A stretch of DNA of 64,000 bases, from assembly GCA_030426085.1 (NCBI GenBank), contig JAUHYW010000002.1, forward strand, positions 140,451 through 204,450. Direction: 5' to 3'. Positions 50,339-60,116 of this stretch are shown here, piece after piece. This DNA comes from a bacterium. Lineage in GTDB: Bacteria; Myxococcota_A; Bradymonadia; UBA7976; UBA1532. Both the position numbers and the translations under genes were made by a program. The notes under the pieces are model-generated. The model worked only from the letters and a program-made list of their open reading frames with translations. It had not been told where the DNA came from and did no database searches. The first letter of the stretch is position 1, and each line of letters begins with the position of its first letter.

Positions 50339-52450
50339 ATGAAGCGATGGTGGGCGACGGTGGCGGCGGTGTGGCTGGCGGGCTGCTTGGGGGAGCCCTC
50401 GTCGTCGGTCGTCGACGTCGGCCCCGAGGTGAGCCCGCCGGGCGAGGTGGGGGTCGAGGCGGGCCTCGACGGCGGGCCGGAGACGGGGGTGACGCCGGAG
50501 ATGGGGGTCCGGGAGATGGGGCTCCATGAGATGGGGCCCGGCGAGGTGGGGCCCGACCGCGTCGACGACGGCGTGGCCTGCGACACCGAGCGGTGCAACG
50601 GGCGGGACGACGACTGCGACGGCGCGATCGACGAGTCGCTGGCCTTCGTCGGCGAGCCGTGCGCGGTGGGCGCCGGGGCCTGCATGGTCGAAGGCATCCG
50701 GCGCTGCTTCGAGGGCCCCGACGGCTGGGCGGTGGCCTGCGACGCCGAGGCCGGGGATGTGATGCCCGAGCGCTGCGATGGCATCGACGAAGACTGCGAT
50801 GGCATGGTCGACGAGGACGTCGAGGGGGTCGACGAGCCGTGCGCCGCGGGCGAGGGCGTCTGCCTGCGCGAGGGGCGGTGGCGGTGCCCCATCGGCGATG
50901 GCTCGGGGGCCGAGATGGCGCTGGCGTGCGACGCGGTGGCCGGGGCTCCGGCGGACGAGGTGTGCAACGGGCTGGACGACGACTGCGACGGCGCGCTCGA
51001 CGAGCAGGCGGCGGGCACCGGCGAGGCGTGCGTGGCCGGGCGGGGGGCGTGCGCCGCCGAGGGGGTGACGGTGTGCGAGGCGGGCCCGCCGGGGGTCGAG
51101 GCGCCGCCGGTGTGCGACGCGGCGCCGGGCCTGCCCCGGGACGAGGTGTGCGACGGGATCGACGACGACTGCGACGGCCGGCTCGACGAGCAGGTGCCCG
51201 GGGTCGGCGACGCGTGCCAGGTGGGCGTCGGCGGGTGCAACGGGGTCGGGCGGCGGGTGTGCCGGGCCGAGCCGGGGTCGGGTATGGCGACGGATCTGTC
51301 GTGCGACGCGATCGCCGGGCAGCCGGGGGCCGAGGTGTGCAACGGGCTGGACGACGACTGCGACGGCCGGCTCGACGAGGACACCGCCGGCGGCGAGTGC
51401 GCGACCGGGCGGCCGGGCATCTGCGCGGCGGGCGACCTCGTCTGCGACGGCGGCCGCGCGGTCTGCGTCGGCCGCAGCGACGCCCGGGCCGAGGGCTGCA
51501 ACGGGCTGGACGACGACTGCGACGGCGCGGTGGACGACGGGGTGCAGAACCGCTTCTGCGGGGGCTGCGGGCCGTTCCCCGCCGAGCAGTGCAACGGGGC
51601 CGACGACGACTGCGACGGGTCGATCGACGAGGATCTGGCCGGCTGCGGGCTGGCGATCGCGTGCGGGGTGTTCTCGATCCGGAACGGGCAGGCGGGGGTG
51701 CAGGCCTTCCCCGCGGTGTCGCCGGCGTTCGGGGGCGACGTGACCCGGCTGATCGCGGTGCACACCTACCGCCCCGAGGGCGACCAGCAGTTCGAGTATC
51801 GGCTCGCGGTCGAGGGGGCGAACATGCGCTACACCACGGGCCGGGGCAACGACCGGTCGTACGTCGCCGGCTGGCTGTGCAGCCTGGGGCACCGGGGCAC
51901 GGCCGGGGCCACCGTCGGCGAGCTGACCGTGGCCGGCGAGAGCCAGGGCCGGGTGGGCATGCGGGCGCCGGCGGTGCTCGGGCCCGAGCGGGACGCGGTC
52001 GCCTTCCCGCTGGTGACGGACTACACGAGCGGCGGCGACGACGACTACTGGTTCGCGGCGGGGGTGACCAACCCCGACGGGGCGGGCGAGGGCACGCTGG
52101 AGGCGTGGGCCACCAACCTCGGCCGGCCGCAGATCACCGCGCAGTACGTCGTGATCGAGGCGTCGCGCATGCGGCTGGAGTCGACCACGTTCGACATCCG
52201 GACCGACGCCCGCGACCCGCAGTACGTGGTGGTGCCCGAGGTGCCGGGCTATACCCGCTGGGGGGTGCCCGTCCTGTCGGTGGGGCGCATGCAGACCGGC
52301 GGGCCCGACGGGGGCGACGACGACATGTGGTACCAGTCGGCGTGCGAGGCGCTGGGCAACACCTGGCGCTGCCGGTTCGACGCCGGCGGCGCCGACCGGG
52401 ACACCGCGCGCATCGCGGGGCAGATCATCTCGTTCTGGCGGCCGCGCTGA
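50339..52450 (+). CDS. MopE-motif lipoprotein with a C-terminal beta domain
   Basis: A 703-residue lipoprotein: ATG 50339 with GGGGGT six bases upstream; leader WWATVAAVWLAGC (lipobox LAGC). A Val/Gly/Met/Pro-rich linker (residues ~20-75) precedes seven to eight MopE-type motifs (CNGRDDDCDGAIDE, CDGIDEDCDGMVDE, CNGLDDDCDGALDE and others) at residues ~80-430. The remaining ~270 residues, beginning ACGVFSIRNGQAGVQAFPAV, have few cysteines and look like a beta-rich ligand or adhesion domain with aromatic-lined strands (YVAGWLCSLGHRGTAGATVG, VVPEVPGYTRWG). It is divergent from the ATPase gene (67-bp gap). Putative surface protein stabilised by cations; partner unknown. Confidence 0.88.
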   Translation: MKRWWATVAAVWLAGCLGEPSSSVVDVGPEVSPPGEVGVEAGLDGGPETGVTPEMGVREMGLHEMGPGEVGPDRVDDGVACDTERCNGRDDDCDGAIDESLAFVGEPCAVGAGACMVEGIRRCFEGPDGWAVACDAEAGDVMPERCDGIDEDCDGMVDEDVEGVDEPCAAGEGVCLREGRWRCPIGDGSGAEMALACDAVAGAPADEVCNGLDDDCDGALDEQAAGTGEACVAGRGACAAEGVTVCEAGPPGVEAPPVCDAAPGLPRDEVCDGIDDDCDGRLDEQVPGVGDACQVGVGGCNGVGRRVCRAEPGSGMATDLSCDAIAGQPGAEVCNGLDDDCDGRLDEDTAGGECATGRPGICAAGDLVCDGGRAVCVGRSDARAEGCNGLDDDCDGAVDDGVQNRFCGGCGPFPAEQCNGADDDCDGSIDEDLAGCGLAIACGVFSIRNGQAGVQAFPAVSPAFGGDVTRLIAVHTYRPEGDQQFEYRLAVEGANMRYTTGRGNDRSYVAGWLCSLGHRGTAGATVGELTVAGESQGRVGMRAPAVLGPERDAVAFPLVTDYTSGGDDDYWFAAGVTNPDGAGEGTLEAWATNLGRPQITAQYVVIEASRMRLESTTFDIRTDARDPQYVVVPEVPGYTRWGVPVLSVGRMQTGGPDGGDDDMWYQSACEALGNTWRCRFDAGGADRDTARIAGQIISFWRPR

Positions 52451-52542
52451 TCGGCCGCAGCCCCCGCCCCGGGCCGATCGCGGGGGCCGCCGGGGCACAT
52501 GCTCGAAGCAGGGGCGGTGCCCCGCGCGCCGGAGCGCCGTCG

Positions 52543-52552
52543 CTGGTACACT
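52543..52552 (+). promoter_or_regulatory. Possible extended -10 promoter before the OmpA-family gene
   Basis: TGG followed by TACACT (52547-52552; four of six -10 bases plus the TG extension); no -35 hexamer at 17 bp. Transcription would start about 28 bases before ATG 52587. Confidence 0.35.
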
Positions 52553-52586
52553 CTGCGACCGTCACCACCCGGATGCCCGAACGTTG

Positions 52587-54656
52587 ATGCTCTCCCCCCT
52601 CCGCGTGTTCGCCTGGCTCCTGCTCGCGGGCGCGGGCCCGGCGCTGGCCCAGGCCCCCGCGGCCCCGCATGAGCCCGCCGGGGCCGCCCCGACACCCCCG
52701 GCCGAGCCCGCGCCCGAGGCCCCGACCGCCCCGACCGCCCCGACCGAGGCCCCGCCGGCCGACGCCGCGGCCGATCTGCGCCTGCTGCCGGGGCCCGACC
52801 GGGTCGCCCTCGACCAGCTCACCGCCGCCGAGGGCGGGCTGACCGGGCTCGATCGGCTGGTCACCGGCTCCATCGGCCCGCTGGGCACGCTGCGGCTGCG
52901 GGCGGGGGTGACCCACTTCGAGACCCGCGGCTTCCCGGTCGACGGGGCGACGAACATCTACACCGCGACCGACATCTCGCTCTCGGGCACCCCGCTCTCG
53001 TTCGCCGAGCTCGCGTTCGGGGTCCGGGCGACGAGCAACGCCAACGACCAGTCGCTGCCCCGGGTGTTGCAGTCGGTGGGCGACGCCACCTTCGGCCTCA
53101 AGCTGGGGTGGACCTTCTTCGAGACGCTGTCGGTCGCCGCGACCACCGAGGCGACGCTGGTGGGCCTCGTCGGGGGCGGCGGGCTGGACGGCGACGCGAC
53201 CTCGTACCGCCACCGCTTCGTGCTGACCGGCGACTTCCTCCGGGGCTTCGGCTTCCCGGTGCGGCTGACCTTCGCCCTGGCCTACGAGGTCGAGAACCGC
53301 GAGGCGCTGGTGGCCGACGAGCTGCAGGAGCCGGGGGTCATCAGCGAGTGGGGTCTCCAGATCGCCCGCTACGACCGGGTGATGGCCGGGCTGGGGCTCG
53401 AGGTGCCGATCCACCCGTTCGCCGCGGCCTTCGTCGAGTATCACATCGGGACCCCGCTCCAGGTGGAGCTGACCCGCCGGGGGCCGGGCAGCGACGACTT
53501 CACCTTCGACGCGGTGCCCCACTGGTTCACGCCGGGCCTGCGGGCCTTCCCCACCCCCGCGCTGGCGGTGGACTTCACCCTGCGCTACGGGCTGTCGGAC
53601 AGCGTCTACACCGGCGTGCCGGCGACCCCCCCGTGGGCCCTGGTGCTGGGCCTGACCTACACCCTCGACCCCCGGCCCGAGGTGGTCGAGCGGGAGGTCG
53701 TGCGGGTCGAGGCGCCGCCCCCGCCGGCCCGCATCGCGGGGGCGGTGGTCGACGAGAAGACCAACGCGCCCGTCGCGGGGGCGGTCATCGACTTCGGCCC
53801 CGGGCTGAGCCCCCAGGTGACCGGCCCCGACGGGCGGTTCTCGGGCTATCGGCTCGACCGGGGCGGCCCGATGACGCTGCGGGCGTCGGCGCCGGGCTAC
53901 ACCGCGGCCGACGCGGCGGTGCAGGTCTCTCCGGGGGGCGAGGTGCAGGTGCCCTTCGCGCTGACCCCGCTGCCCCCGCCGGCGCCGGGTCGGATCGAGG
54001 TGCAGGTGGTCGACGGCGCGGGTCAGGCGACCGCGGGGCAGGTGCGGGTCCTGGCGGCCGACGGGCCGAGCGGGCGGGCGACCGACACCCGGCCGTTCCG
54101 GGGCGAGCTGCCGCCGGGGCGCTATGTGGTGGCGGTGACCGCCGACGGGGCCCGGGCCGAGCGGCCGGTCGAGGTCGCGGCGGGGCAGACGGCGACGGTG
54201 CGGGTGGCGCTCGAGGCGGTCGAGGCGAAGCCGAAGGCGCCGGCGAAGAAGAAGGCGAGCCCCCGCCGGGCGCGCGAGGCGACCGGGGGCCCGAAGCCGA
54301 AGGCCCGCCGGGCGCGCGGGGGCTACCCGACCATCCGCTTCGCGTCGGGCAAGGCGACGCTCTCGGGCAAGGCGAAGGCGGCGCTCGACCGGGTCGCGGC
54401 GACGCTGAAGCGGCGGCGCTCGGTCCGGCTGCGCGTCGCGGCCTACACCGACAACCAGGGCAGCTCGGCGGCGCTCGACCGGCTCAGCAACGACCGGGCC
54501 CGGGCGGTCAAGGACTACCTCATCGGCAAGGGCGTCGAGGGCCGCCGGCTCTCGGCCCGGGGCTACGGCGGCGCGCGGCCGGTGGCCCCCAACCTCACCG
54601 CGAGCGGGCGGGCCCGCAACAACCGGGTCGAGTTCCGGGTGCTGGGAGGCAAGTGA
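52587..54656 (+). CDS. OmpA-family outer-membrane protein with carboxypeptidase-regulatory-like domains
   Basis: A 689-residue envelope protein. Signal peptide FAWLLLAGAGPALAQ, a Pro/Ala/Glu-rich linker (~25-65), a beta-strand-rich region at ~75-365 with alternating hydrophobic residues compatible with an outer-membrane barrel (GPLGTLRLRAGVTHFETRGF, FTLRYGLSDSVYTGV), two CarboxypepD_reg-like beta-sandwiches (~385-475 and ~480-545), a Lys/Arg/Ala-rich hinge, and a C-terminal OmpA peptidoglycan-binding domain (~575-689: FASGKATLSGKAKAALDRVA, YTDNQGSSAALDRLSNDRA, RGYGGARPVAPN, NNRVEF). It anchors the outer membrane to the wall. The stop TGA overlaps the next start codon as TGATG, so translation is coupled. 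Confidence 0.93.
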   Translation: MLSPLRVFAWLLLAGAGPALAQAPAAPHEPAGAAPTPPAEPAPEAPTAPTAPTEAPPADAAADLRLLPGPDRVALDQLTAAEGGLTGLDRLVTGSIGPLGTLRLRAGVTHFETRGFPVDGATNIYTATDISLSGTPLSFAELAFGVRATSNANDQSLPRVLQSVGDATFGLKLGWTFFETLSVAATTEATLVGLVGGGGLDGDATSYRHRFVLTGDFLRGFGFPVRLTFALAYEVENREALVADELQEPGVISEWGLQIARYDRVMAGLGLEVPIHPFAAAFVEYHIGTPLQVELTRRGPGSDDFTFDAVPHWFTPGLRAFPTPALAVDFTLRYGLSDSVYTGVPATPPWALVLGLTYTLDPRPEVVEREVVRVEAPPPPARIAGAVVDEKTNAPVAGAVIDFGPGLSPQVTGPDGRFSGYRLDRGGPMTLRASAPGYTAADAAVQVSPGGEVQVPFALTPLPPPAPGRIEVQVVDGAGQATAGQVRVLAADGPSGRATDTRPFRGELPPGRYVVAVTADGARAERPVEVAAGQTATVRVALEAVEAKPKAPAKKKASPRRAREATGGPKPKARRARGGYPTIRFASGKATLSGKAKAALDRVAATLKRRRSVRLRVAAYTDNQGSSAALDRLSNDRARAVKDYLIGKGVEGRRLSARGYGGARPVAPNLTASGRARNNRVEFRVLGGK

Positions 54657-57600
54657 TGCGAGACACCCCCTTCACGACATGCGTCGGATGGCTCATCGGC
54701 CTCGGCATGGCATGCGCCCTCGCCTCGTGCAGCCGCACCGATCTGTCGTGCCGCTCGCACAACGACTGCGGCGACGACCGGGTCTGCGTCGGTGAGCGCT
54801 GCTTCGGCGGCCCGGCCTGCGTCGAGGGGCTGTGCCCCACCGGGGCGGTGTGCGTGGCCGACATCTGCGTCGACGAGGCCGCCCTGCCCGGCCAGTGCGC
54901 GATCGACGACGACTGCCCGCCCGGCGCGCAGTGCGTCGCCGGGGCGTGCATCGTCGACTGCACCGGTGGGGGCTGCGTGCCCCGGTGCGACGGCGGGGCC
55001 TGCGGGGACGCCATCGTCTCGCCCGAGTGCGGCTTCGACGAGGACTGCGGGCCGGGCCGCATCTGCGACGACGGCGCCTGCCGGGTCGGCTGCCGGGTGG
55101 ACGCCGAGTGCGACGCGGGCCTGATCTGCGCCGATCGGATCTGCCGGGTGCCCGACCGCTGCCGCAACCAGAACGACTGCTCTCCGCCGCTGTTGTGCGC
55201 CGCCGACGGGGCCTGCGTGGAGTGCCTGGGCGAGGTCGACTGCCCGTTCGGCTTCGACTGCGTCGACCGGGTGTGCACCCCGGCCCCCGACTGCGCGGCC
55301 GACGAGCAGTGCCCCCCGGGGTTTTTGTGCATCGAGGGTCGCTGTGATCCGGGCGCCGGCTGCCGGGGCGACGCCGACTGCGGGGCCGATCGCCTCTGCG
55401 TGGGCGGCGCGTGCGTGCAGGGCGGCTGCCGGGGCGACGCCGACTGCCCCCGGGGCGAGGTGTGCGACGACGCCCAGTGCCGCCCGGGGCCCGAGTGCCG
55501 GGGCGACGCCGACTGCCCGGCCGAGTTCGAGTGCGTCGACGAGCAGTGCCGCTTCGCGCCGGAGTGCCTGTCCGACCCCGAGTGCCCCCCGGGCGAGATC
55601 TGCGTCGAGCGGGCCTGCGTGCCCGAGGTCGAGTGCCGGGCCGACGACGACTGCCGGGCGACTTTCCTGTGCGCCAACGGGCGCTGCGTCTTCGGGCCGG
55701 AGTGCCTCGACGACGGCGACTGCCCCCCGGGCACCGCCTGCGAGGGCGGGCTGTGCGTCGAGCAGCCGGAGTGCTCGCGCGACCGGGACTGCGGCGCGAT
55801 GCTGGCGTGCCGCGACGGCCTGTGCGTGCCTGCGCCCGAGTGCCGGGGCGACGCCGACTGCCCGTTCGGGACCCGCTGCCAGGGCGAGCGGTGCGTCTTC
55901 GTGCCCGACTGCCGCTTCGACGCCGACTGCCCCGCCGGCCAGCGCTGCGCCGACAACCGCTGCGTGGACGAGGGCTGCCTGGGCGACGGGGACTGTGATC
56001 CGGGGCTGGTGTGCGACGACGGGCTGTGCGTGCCGCCGCCGTGCCGCACGGACGAGCAGTGCGCCCCGCCGCTCGGCTGCGTCAACGGCGCCTGCCTGCC
56101 GGTGGAGTGCCGGGAGGACCGCGACTGCCCGGTGGGCTCGACCTGCCGGGGCAACCGCTGCTTCGCCGAGGCCAACTGCGCCGAGGACGACGACTGCGCG
56201 CCGGGCAGCCGCTGCCTGGGCGGGGCCTGCGTGGGCGTCGGCTGCGCCGCCGATCGGGAGTGCGCCGACGACGAGCAGTGCGAGCTCGGCCGCTGCGTGG
56301 CGGCGGCGTGTGACGGCGACGGGTCGTGCGGGCCCGATCTGGACTGCATCGGCGGGCGCTGCGTGCCCCGGGTCCTGTGCGCGCGGCAGATCGACTGCCC
56401 CGATCCGCTGCGCTGCCTCGACGGCCGCTGCCGGCTCGGCGAGCAGTGCGAGCGGGACGTGGACTGCCCCGGTCCGCCGTTGGAGTGCGTCTTCGGGCTG
56501 TGCATCGTGCCCCCCCCGGCCGAGTGCGTGCGCGACGCCGACTGCGGGGCGGCCGAGAGCTGCTTCTTCGGCCAGTGCGTGCCCGGCGGCGACAACCGCT
56601 GCCGGGACGACGGCAACTGCGGGGCGGGCTTCGTCTGCGAGGGCGGGCGCTGCGTGGCGGTGGGCTGCGTGGTCGACGAACAGTGCGCGGCGGGCGAGGC
56701 GTGCGAGGGCGGGGTGTGCGTGCCGGCCCCCGAGTGCCGGCGCGACGCCGACTGCCCGGCGGGCGAGGCGTGCCGGGGCGGGCTGTGCGCCTTCGTCGGC
56801 GAGTGCCGTCAGGCGCTCGACTGCGGGGCGGGCTTCATCTGCGACGACTTCCAGTGCGTGCCGCTCGGCGAGTGCGGCCCGGGGCGCCCGTGCCCGGCCG
56901 GCGAGCGGTGCGAGGCGTTCCAGTGCGTGCCCGACGGGCGGTGCGACGACGACGGCGACTGCCCCGACGGGCGCTGCCGCGGCGGGCTGTGCGGGCCGCT
57001 GTGCCTCGCCGACAACGAGTGCGGGGCGGGCGAGGCGTGCCGCGACGGGCGCTGCGTCTTCACCGGCGAGTGCCGGCGGGACGCCGACTGCCGGGCGGGG
57101 CTCGAGTGCACCGCCGACTTCCGCTGCGAGCCGCCCCCGCCGGAGTGCGTGGTGGGCGCGGACTGCGGCGGCGGCTTCGAGTGCGTCGCCGGGCGCTGCG
57201 TCTTCGTGGGCGACTGCGTGGGCGACGGCGACTGCCCCGACGGGCAGGCGTGTATCGACTTCCTGTGCGTGCCCGACCGGGAGTGCGACGCGCAGCGGCC
57301 GTGCCCGCCGGGCGAGCGGTGCGACGACGGGCGCTGCCTGTTCGTGGGCGAGTGCCGGATCAACGAGGACTGCGGGCCCCTGCGCTCGTGCGTCGACTTC
57401 GTCTGCGTCGACACCGGCCGCTGCGCCGGCGACGGGGACTGCCCCGCGGGGCAGGTGTGCGACGCGCTCAGCCGACGGTGCGTCGACGACGGCGCCTGCG
57501 CGGTGGACGGCGACTGCGCCCGGGGCGAGCGGTGCGTCGGCGGGCTGTGCCGCCCGGTGGTCGCCTGCCGGGACGACGCCGACTGCGACGCGGAGCAGTA

Positions 57601-60100
57601 CTGCGATCAGGCGGCGAGCGTCTGCCGGCCGCGGCCGGATTGCTTCGCCGACAACGACTGCCGGCTCGACGAGCGCTGCGACCAGGGGGTCTGCGTGCCG
57701 ACCACCTGCCGGGGCGACGCCGACTGCCCGGCCGACCAGCGGTGCAGCGCCGATCGCTGCATCCCGGCGCTGTTCTGCGCGGGGGACGCCGACTGCCCCA
57801 TCCCGGGTCAGATCTGCGACGGCGGCGTCTGTGACGTGCCCGGGGGCTGCGTCGACGACGGCGACTGCGCGGCGTTCGAGAGCTGCATCGGCGGGGCGTG
57901 CCTCTTCGTGCCGCCCCCGGAGTGCGCCCGGGACGCCGACTGCGACGGGGGCCTGATCTGCGAGTTCGGGTTCTGCGTCGAAGACCCCGGCTGCGGGGCC
58001 GACGCCGAGTGCCCCGGGGCGCTGGTCTGCCGGGGCGGGGCGTGCGTCGATCCGCCGCCCGAGTGCCGGGTCGATCTGGACTGCGCCGCGGGGCGGGTGT
58101 GCGCGAACGGGGCGTGCGTCGACCGCCCGGGCGCCTGCCGGGGGGATGTGGACTGCGCCCTGGGCCAGCTCTGCCAGAACCGCGTCTGTCTGCCCGGCTG
58201 CCGGGACGACGCCCGCTGTCCGGCGGGGCAGGTGTGCCTCGACGGGCTGTGCGGGGTGCCCGACGCCCCGTGCCGGGTGGACGACGACTGCCCGATCGGC
58301 GAGCGCTGCGACGACGGGGCCTGCGCGCCGGGCTGCCGGGGGGACGCCGACTGCCTGCTCGGCTTCCGCTGCGAGGACGGGGCCTGCGTGCCGCCGGTCG
58401 AGTGCCGGGTCGACGCCGACTGCCGCCCGGGCCAGCAGTGCGTCGGCGGGGACTGCGTGGGCGAGGCGCTCGACTGCCGGGTGGACGCCGACTGCGGGCC
58501 CGGCGAGCGCTGTCAGGCGGGGGCCTGCGTGCTCGACGGCTGCCAGGGCGACAACGACTGCCCGCCGGGCACGGCCTGCGACAACGGGGTCTGCCGGGAG
58601 GACGTGATCTGCGACGGGGCGCCGGTGCTCGAGGTGGGCCCGGCGGGCGGCGACTTCCCGATCGACACCCGGGGCGGCTCCCAGATCGGGCGCGGCACCT
58701 GCGGCGGCGACGGGCCGGAGCAGATCGTGCGCGTCGAGCTGGATCGGGCGGCGTCGGTGCTCGCCGAGACGGTCAACCTGCTCGACGGGGTCGACACCGT
58801 GCTGCACTGGCGGCTGGCGTGCGACGCGCCGGCCAGCGAGCAGGCGTGCGACGACGACGGCGGGTCGGGCGTCGCCAGCCGGCTCTTCTTCGAGCTGGTG
58901 CAGGCCGGCAGCTACTACCTGTACGTCGACACCTTCGGCCAGGGCGGCCGGGCGACGCTGCAAGTGCGGGTCGAGCCGCTCGCCGCGTGCCGGGTGGACG
59001 CCGACTGCGCCGGCGCGGCGTCGTGCGAGGGCGGGGTGTGCGTGGGCGCCGAGTGCGCCGCCGACGTCGACTGCGGCGCGGGGCGCATCTGCCGGGGCGG
59101 GGCCTGCTTCGACGGGGCGCGCTGCCGGGTCGACGACGACTGCCCCGACGGCATCTGCGTGGAGACGATCTGCCGACCGCCGCAGTGCGCGGCGGACGCC
59201 ATGTGCCAGGGCGATCTCATCTGCGAGGCGGGGCGCTGCCGGGTCCCCATCTGCGACCGCGACGCGCAGTGCCTGCCGCCGCTGACCTGCCAGAGCGGCC
59301 GCTGCGCCGATCCGCCGCCCCAGTGCGTGGACGACGCCGACTGCGACCCGGGCCAGACCTGCGAGGGCGGCGCCTGCGTCGACGCCCCCCCGCAGTGCGT
59401 GGACGACGCCGACTGCGGCCCGGGGCAGGCGTGCCAGGGCGGCCAGTGCGTGCCCGACCCGCCCGCGTGCATCGCCGACGGCGACTGCGCCGCGGGCGAG
59501 GTCTGCCAGGGCGGCGACTGCGTCCCGGCGCCGCCCGAGTGCGTGGGCGACGGCGACTGCCCCGACGGGCGGATCTGCGAGGGCGGGGCGTGCGTCGAGC
59601 CCGGCTGCCTCGCGGACGCCGACTGCCCGGCCGGCATCTGCGTGGACGGCGCCTGCGCCGCGCCCGAGTGCCTGCGGGACGGGGACTGCCCCGACGGCTG
59701 GAGCTGCGCCGCCGGCCGCTGCATCGACCGCCCGCCGCCGTGCGTCTTCGACGCGGCGTGCGCCGACCCCCTCATCTGCGAGGACACCCGCTGCGTGGAC
59801 GCCGACGGGGCCTGCGTCGACGTCGACGACTGCCCCGACGGCGCCGCCTGCATCGGCGGGGACTGCATCCCGGCGGTGCCGTGCCAGGGCGACGCGTTCT
59901 GCCAGCAGATCGTGCCCGCGTTCCGCTGCGTCGACGGCACCTGCCGCACCCCGATCCAGCAGTGCGCCACCAACGCCGACTGCGGCGGCGACAGCTGCGT
60001 CTTCGGGGCCTGCGCCCCGCTGGCCAACCCCACCTGCGTGCGCGACCGGCACTGCCCCGACGGCCGCATCTGCGAAGGCGAGCGATGCGTCGTCCCGTGA
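54656..60100 (+). CDS. Giant lipoprotein of ~65 short Cys-rich repeats with an embedded PPC domain
   Basis: An 1814-residue lipoprotein (leader LIGLGMACALASC). ATG 54656 overlaps the upstream stop; GGAGG five bases before. Nearly the whole chain repeats a unit of ~24 residues, typically C-R-G-D-A-D-C-P-x-G-x-x-C-x-x-G-x-C-V, reminiscent of Dickkopf-N/EB-type or EGF-like disulfide modules. About 50 copies come before residue ~1315, then a PPC-like beta domain without repeats (~1315-1440, DVICDGAPVLEVGPAGGDF to ATLQVRVEP), then about 15 further copies. Several copies contain RGD. Expected to be a long, disulfide-rigid fibre anchored in the outer membrane, presumably needing a strong oxidative folding pathway. 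Its function is unknown; gene order links it to the OmpA-family protein and the permease. Confidence 0.92.
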   Translation: MRDTPFTTCVGWLIGLGMACALASCSRTDLSCRSHNDCGDDRVCVGERCFGGPACVEGLCPTGAVCVADICVDEAALPGQCAIDDDCPPGAQCVAGACIVDCTGGGCVPRCDGGACGDAIVSPECGFDEDCGPGRICDDGACRVGCRVDAECDAGLICADRICRVPDRCRNQNDCSPPLLCAADGACVECLGEVDCPFGFDCVDRVCTPAPDCAADEQCPPGFLCIEGRCDPGAGCRGDADCGADRLCVGGACVQGGCRGDADCPRGEVCDDAQCRPGPECRGDADCPAEFECVDEQCRFAPECLSDPECPPGEICVERACVPEVECRADDDCRATFLCANGRCVFGPECLDDGDCPPGTACEGGLCVEQPECSRDRDCGAMLACRDGLCVPAPECRGDADCPFGTRCQGERCVFVPDCRFDADCPAGQRCADNRCVDEGCLGDGDCDPGLVCDDGLCVPPPCRTDEQCAPPLGCVNGACLPVECREDRDCPVGSTCRGNRCFAEANCAEDDDCAPGSRCLGGACVGVGCAADRECADDEQCELGRCVAAACDGDGSCGPDLDCIGGRCVPRVLCARQIDCPDPLRCLDGRCRLGEQCERDVDCPGPPLECVFGLCIVPPPAECVRDADCGAAESCFFGQCVPGGDNRCRDDGNCGAGFVCEGGRCVAVGCVVDEQCAAGEACEGGVCVPAPECRRDADCPAGEACRGGLCAFVGECRQALDCGAGFICDDFQCVPLGECGPGRPCPAGERCEAFQCVPDGRCDDDGDCPDGRCRGGLCGPLCLADNECGAGEACRDGRCVFTGECRRDADCRAGLECTADFRCEPPPPECVVGADCGGGFECVAGRCVFVGDCVGDGDCPDGQACIDFLCVPDRECDAQRPCPPGERCDDGRCLFVGECRINEDCGPLRSCVDFVCVDTGRCAGDGDCPAGQVCDALSRRCVDDGACAVDGDCARGERCVGGLCRPVVACRDDADCDAEQYCDQAASVCRPRPDCFADNDCRLDERCDQGVCVPTTCRGDADCPADQRCSADRCIPALFCAGDADCPIPGQICDGGVCDVPGGCVDDGDCAAFESCIGGACLFVPPPECARDADCDGGLICEFGFCVEDPGCGADAECPGALVCRGGACVDPPPECRVDLDCAAGRVCANGACVDRPGACRGDVDCALGQLCQNRVCLPGCRDDARCPAGQVCLDGLCGVPDAPCRVDDDCPIGERCDDGACAPGCRGDADCLLGFRCEDGACVPPVECRVDADCRPGQQCVGGDCVGEALDCRVDADCGPGERCQAGACVLDGCQGDNDCPPGTACDNGVCREDVICDGAPVLEVGPAGGDFPIDTRGGSQIGRGTCGGDGPEQIVRVELDRAASVLAETVNLLDGVDTVLHWRLACDAPASEQACDDDGGSGVASRLFFELVQAGSYYLYVDTFGQGGRATLQVRVEPLAACRVDADCAGAASCEGGVCVGAECAADVDCGAGRICRGGACFDGARCRVDDDCPDGICVETICRPPQCAADAMCQGDLICEAGRCRVPICDRDAQCLPPLTCQSGRCADPPPQCVDDADCDPGQTCEGGACVDAPPQCVDDADCGPGQACQGGQCVPDPPACIADGDCAAGEVCQGGDCVPAPPECVGDGDCPDGRICEGGACVEPGCLADADCPAGICVDGACAAPECLRDGDCPDGWSCAAGRCIDRPPPCVFDAACADPLICEDTRCVDADGACVDVDDCPDGAACIGGDCIPAVPCQGDAFCQQIVPAFRCVDGTCRTPIQQCATNADCGGDSCVFGACAPLANPTCVRDRHCPDGRICEGERCVVP

Positions 60101-60116
60101 GCCGGGGGGCCGGCCG

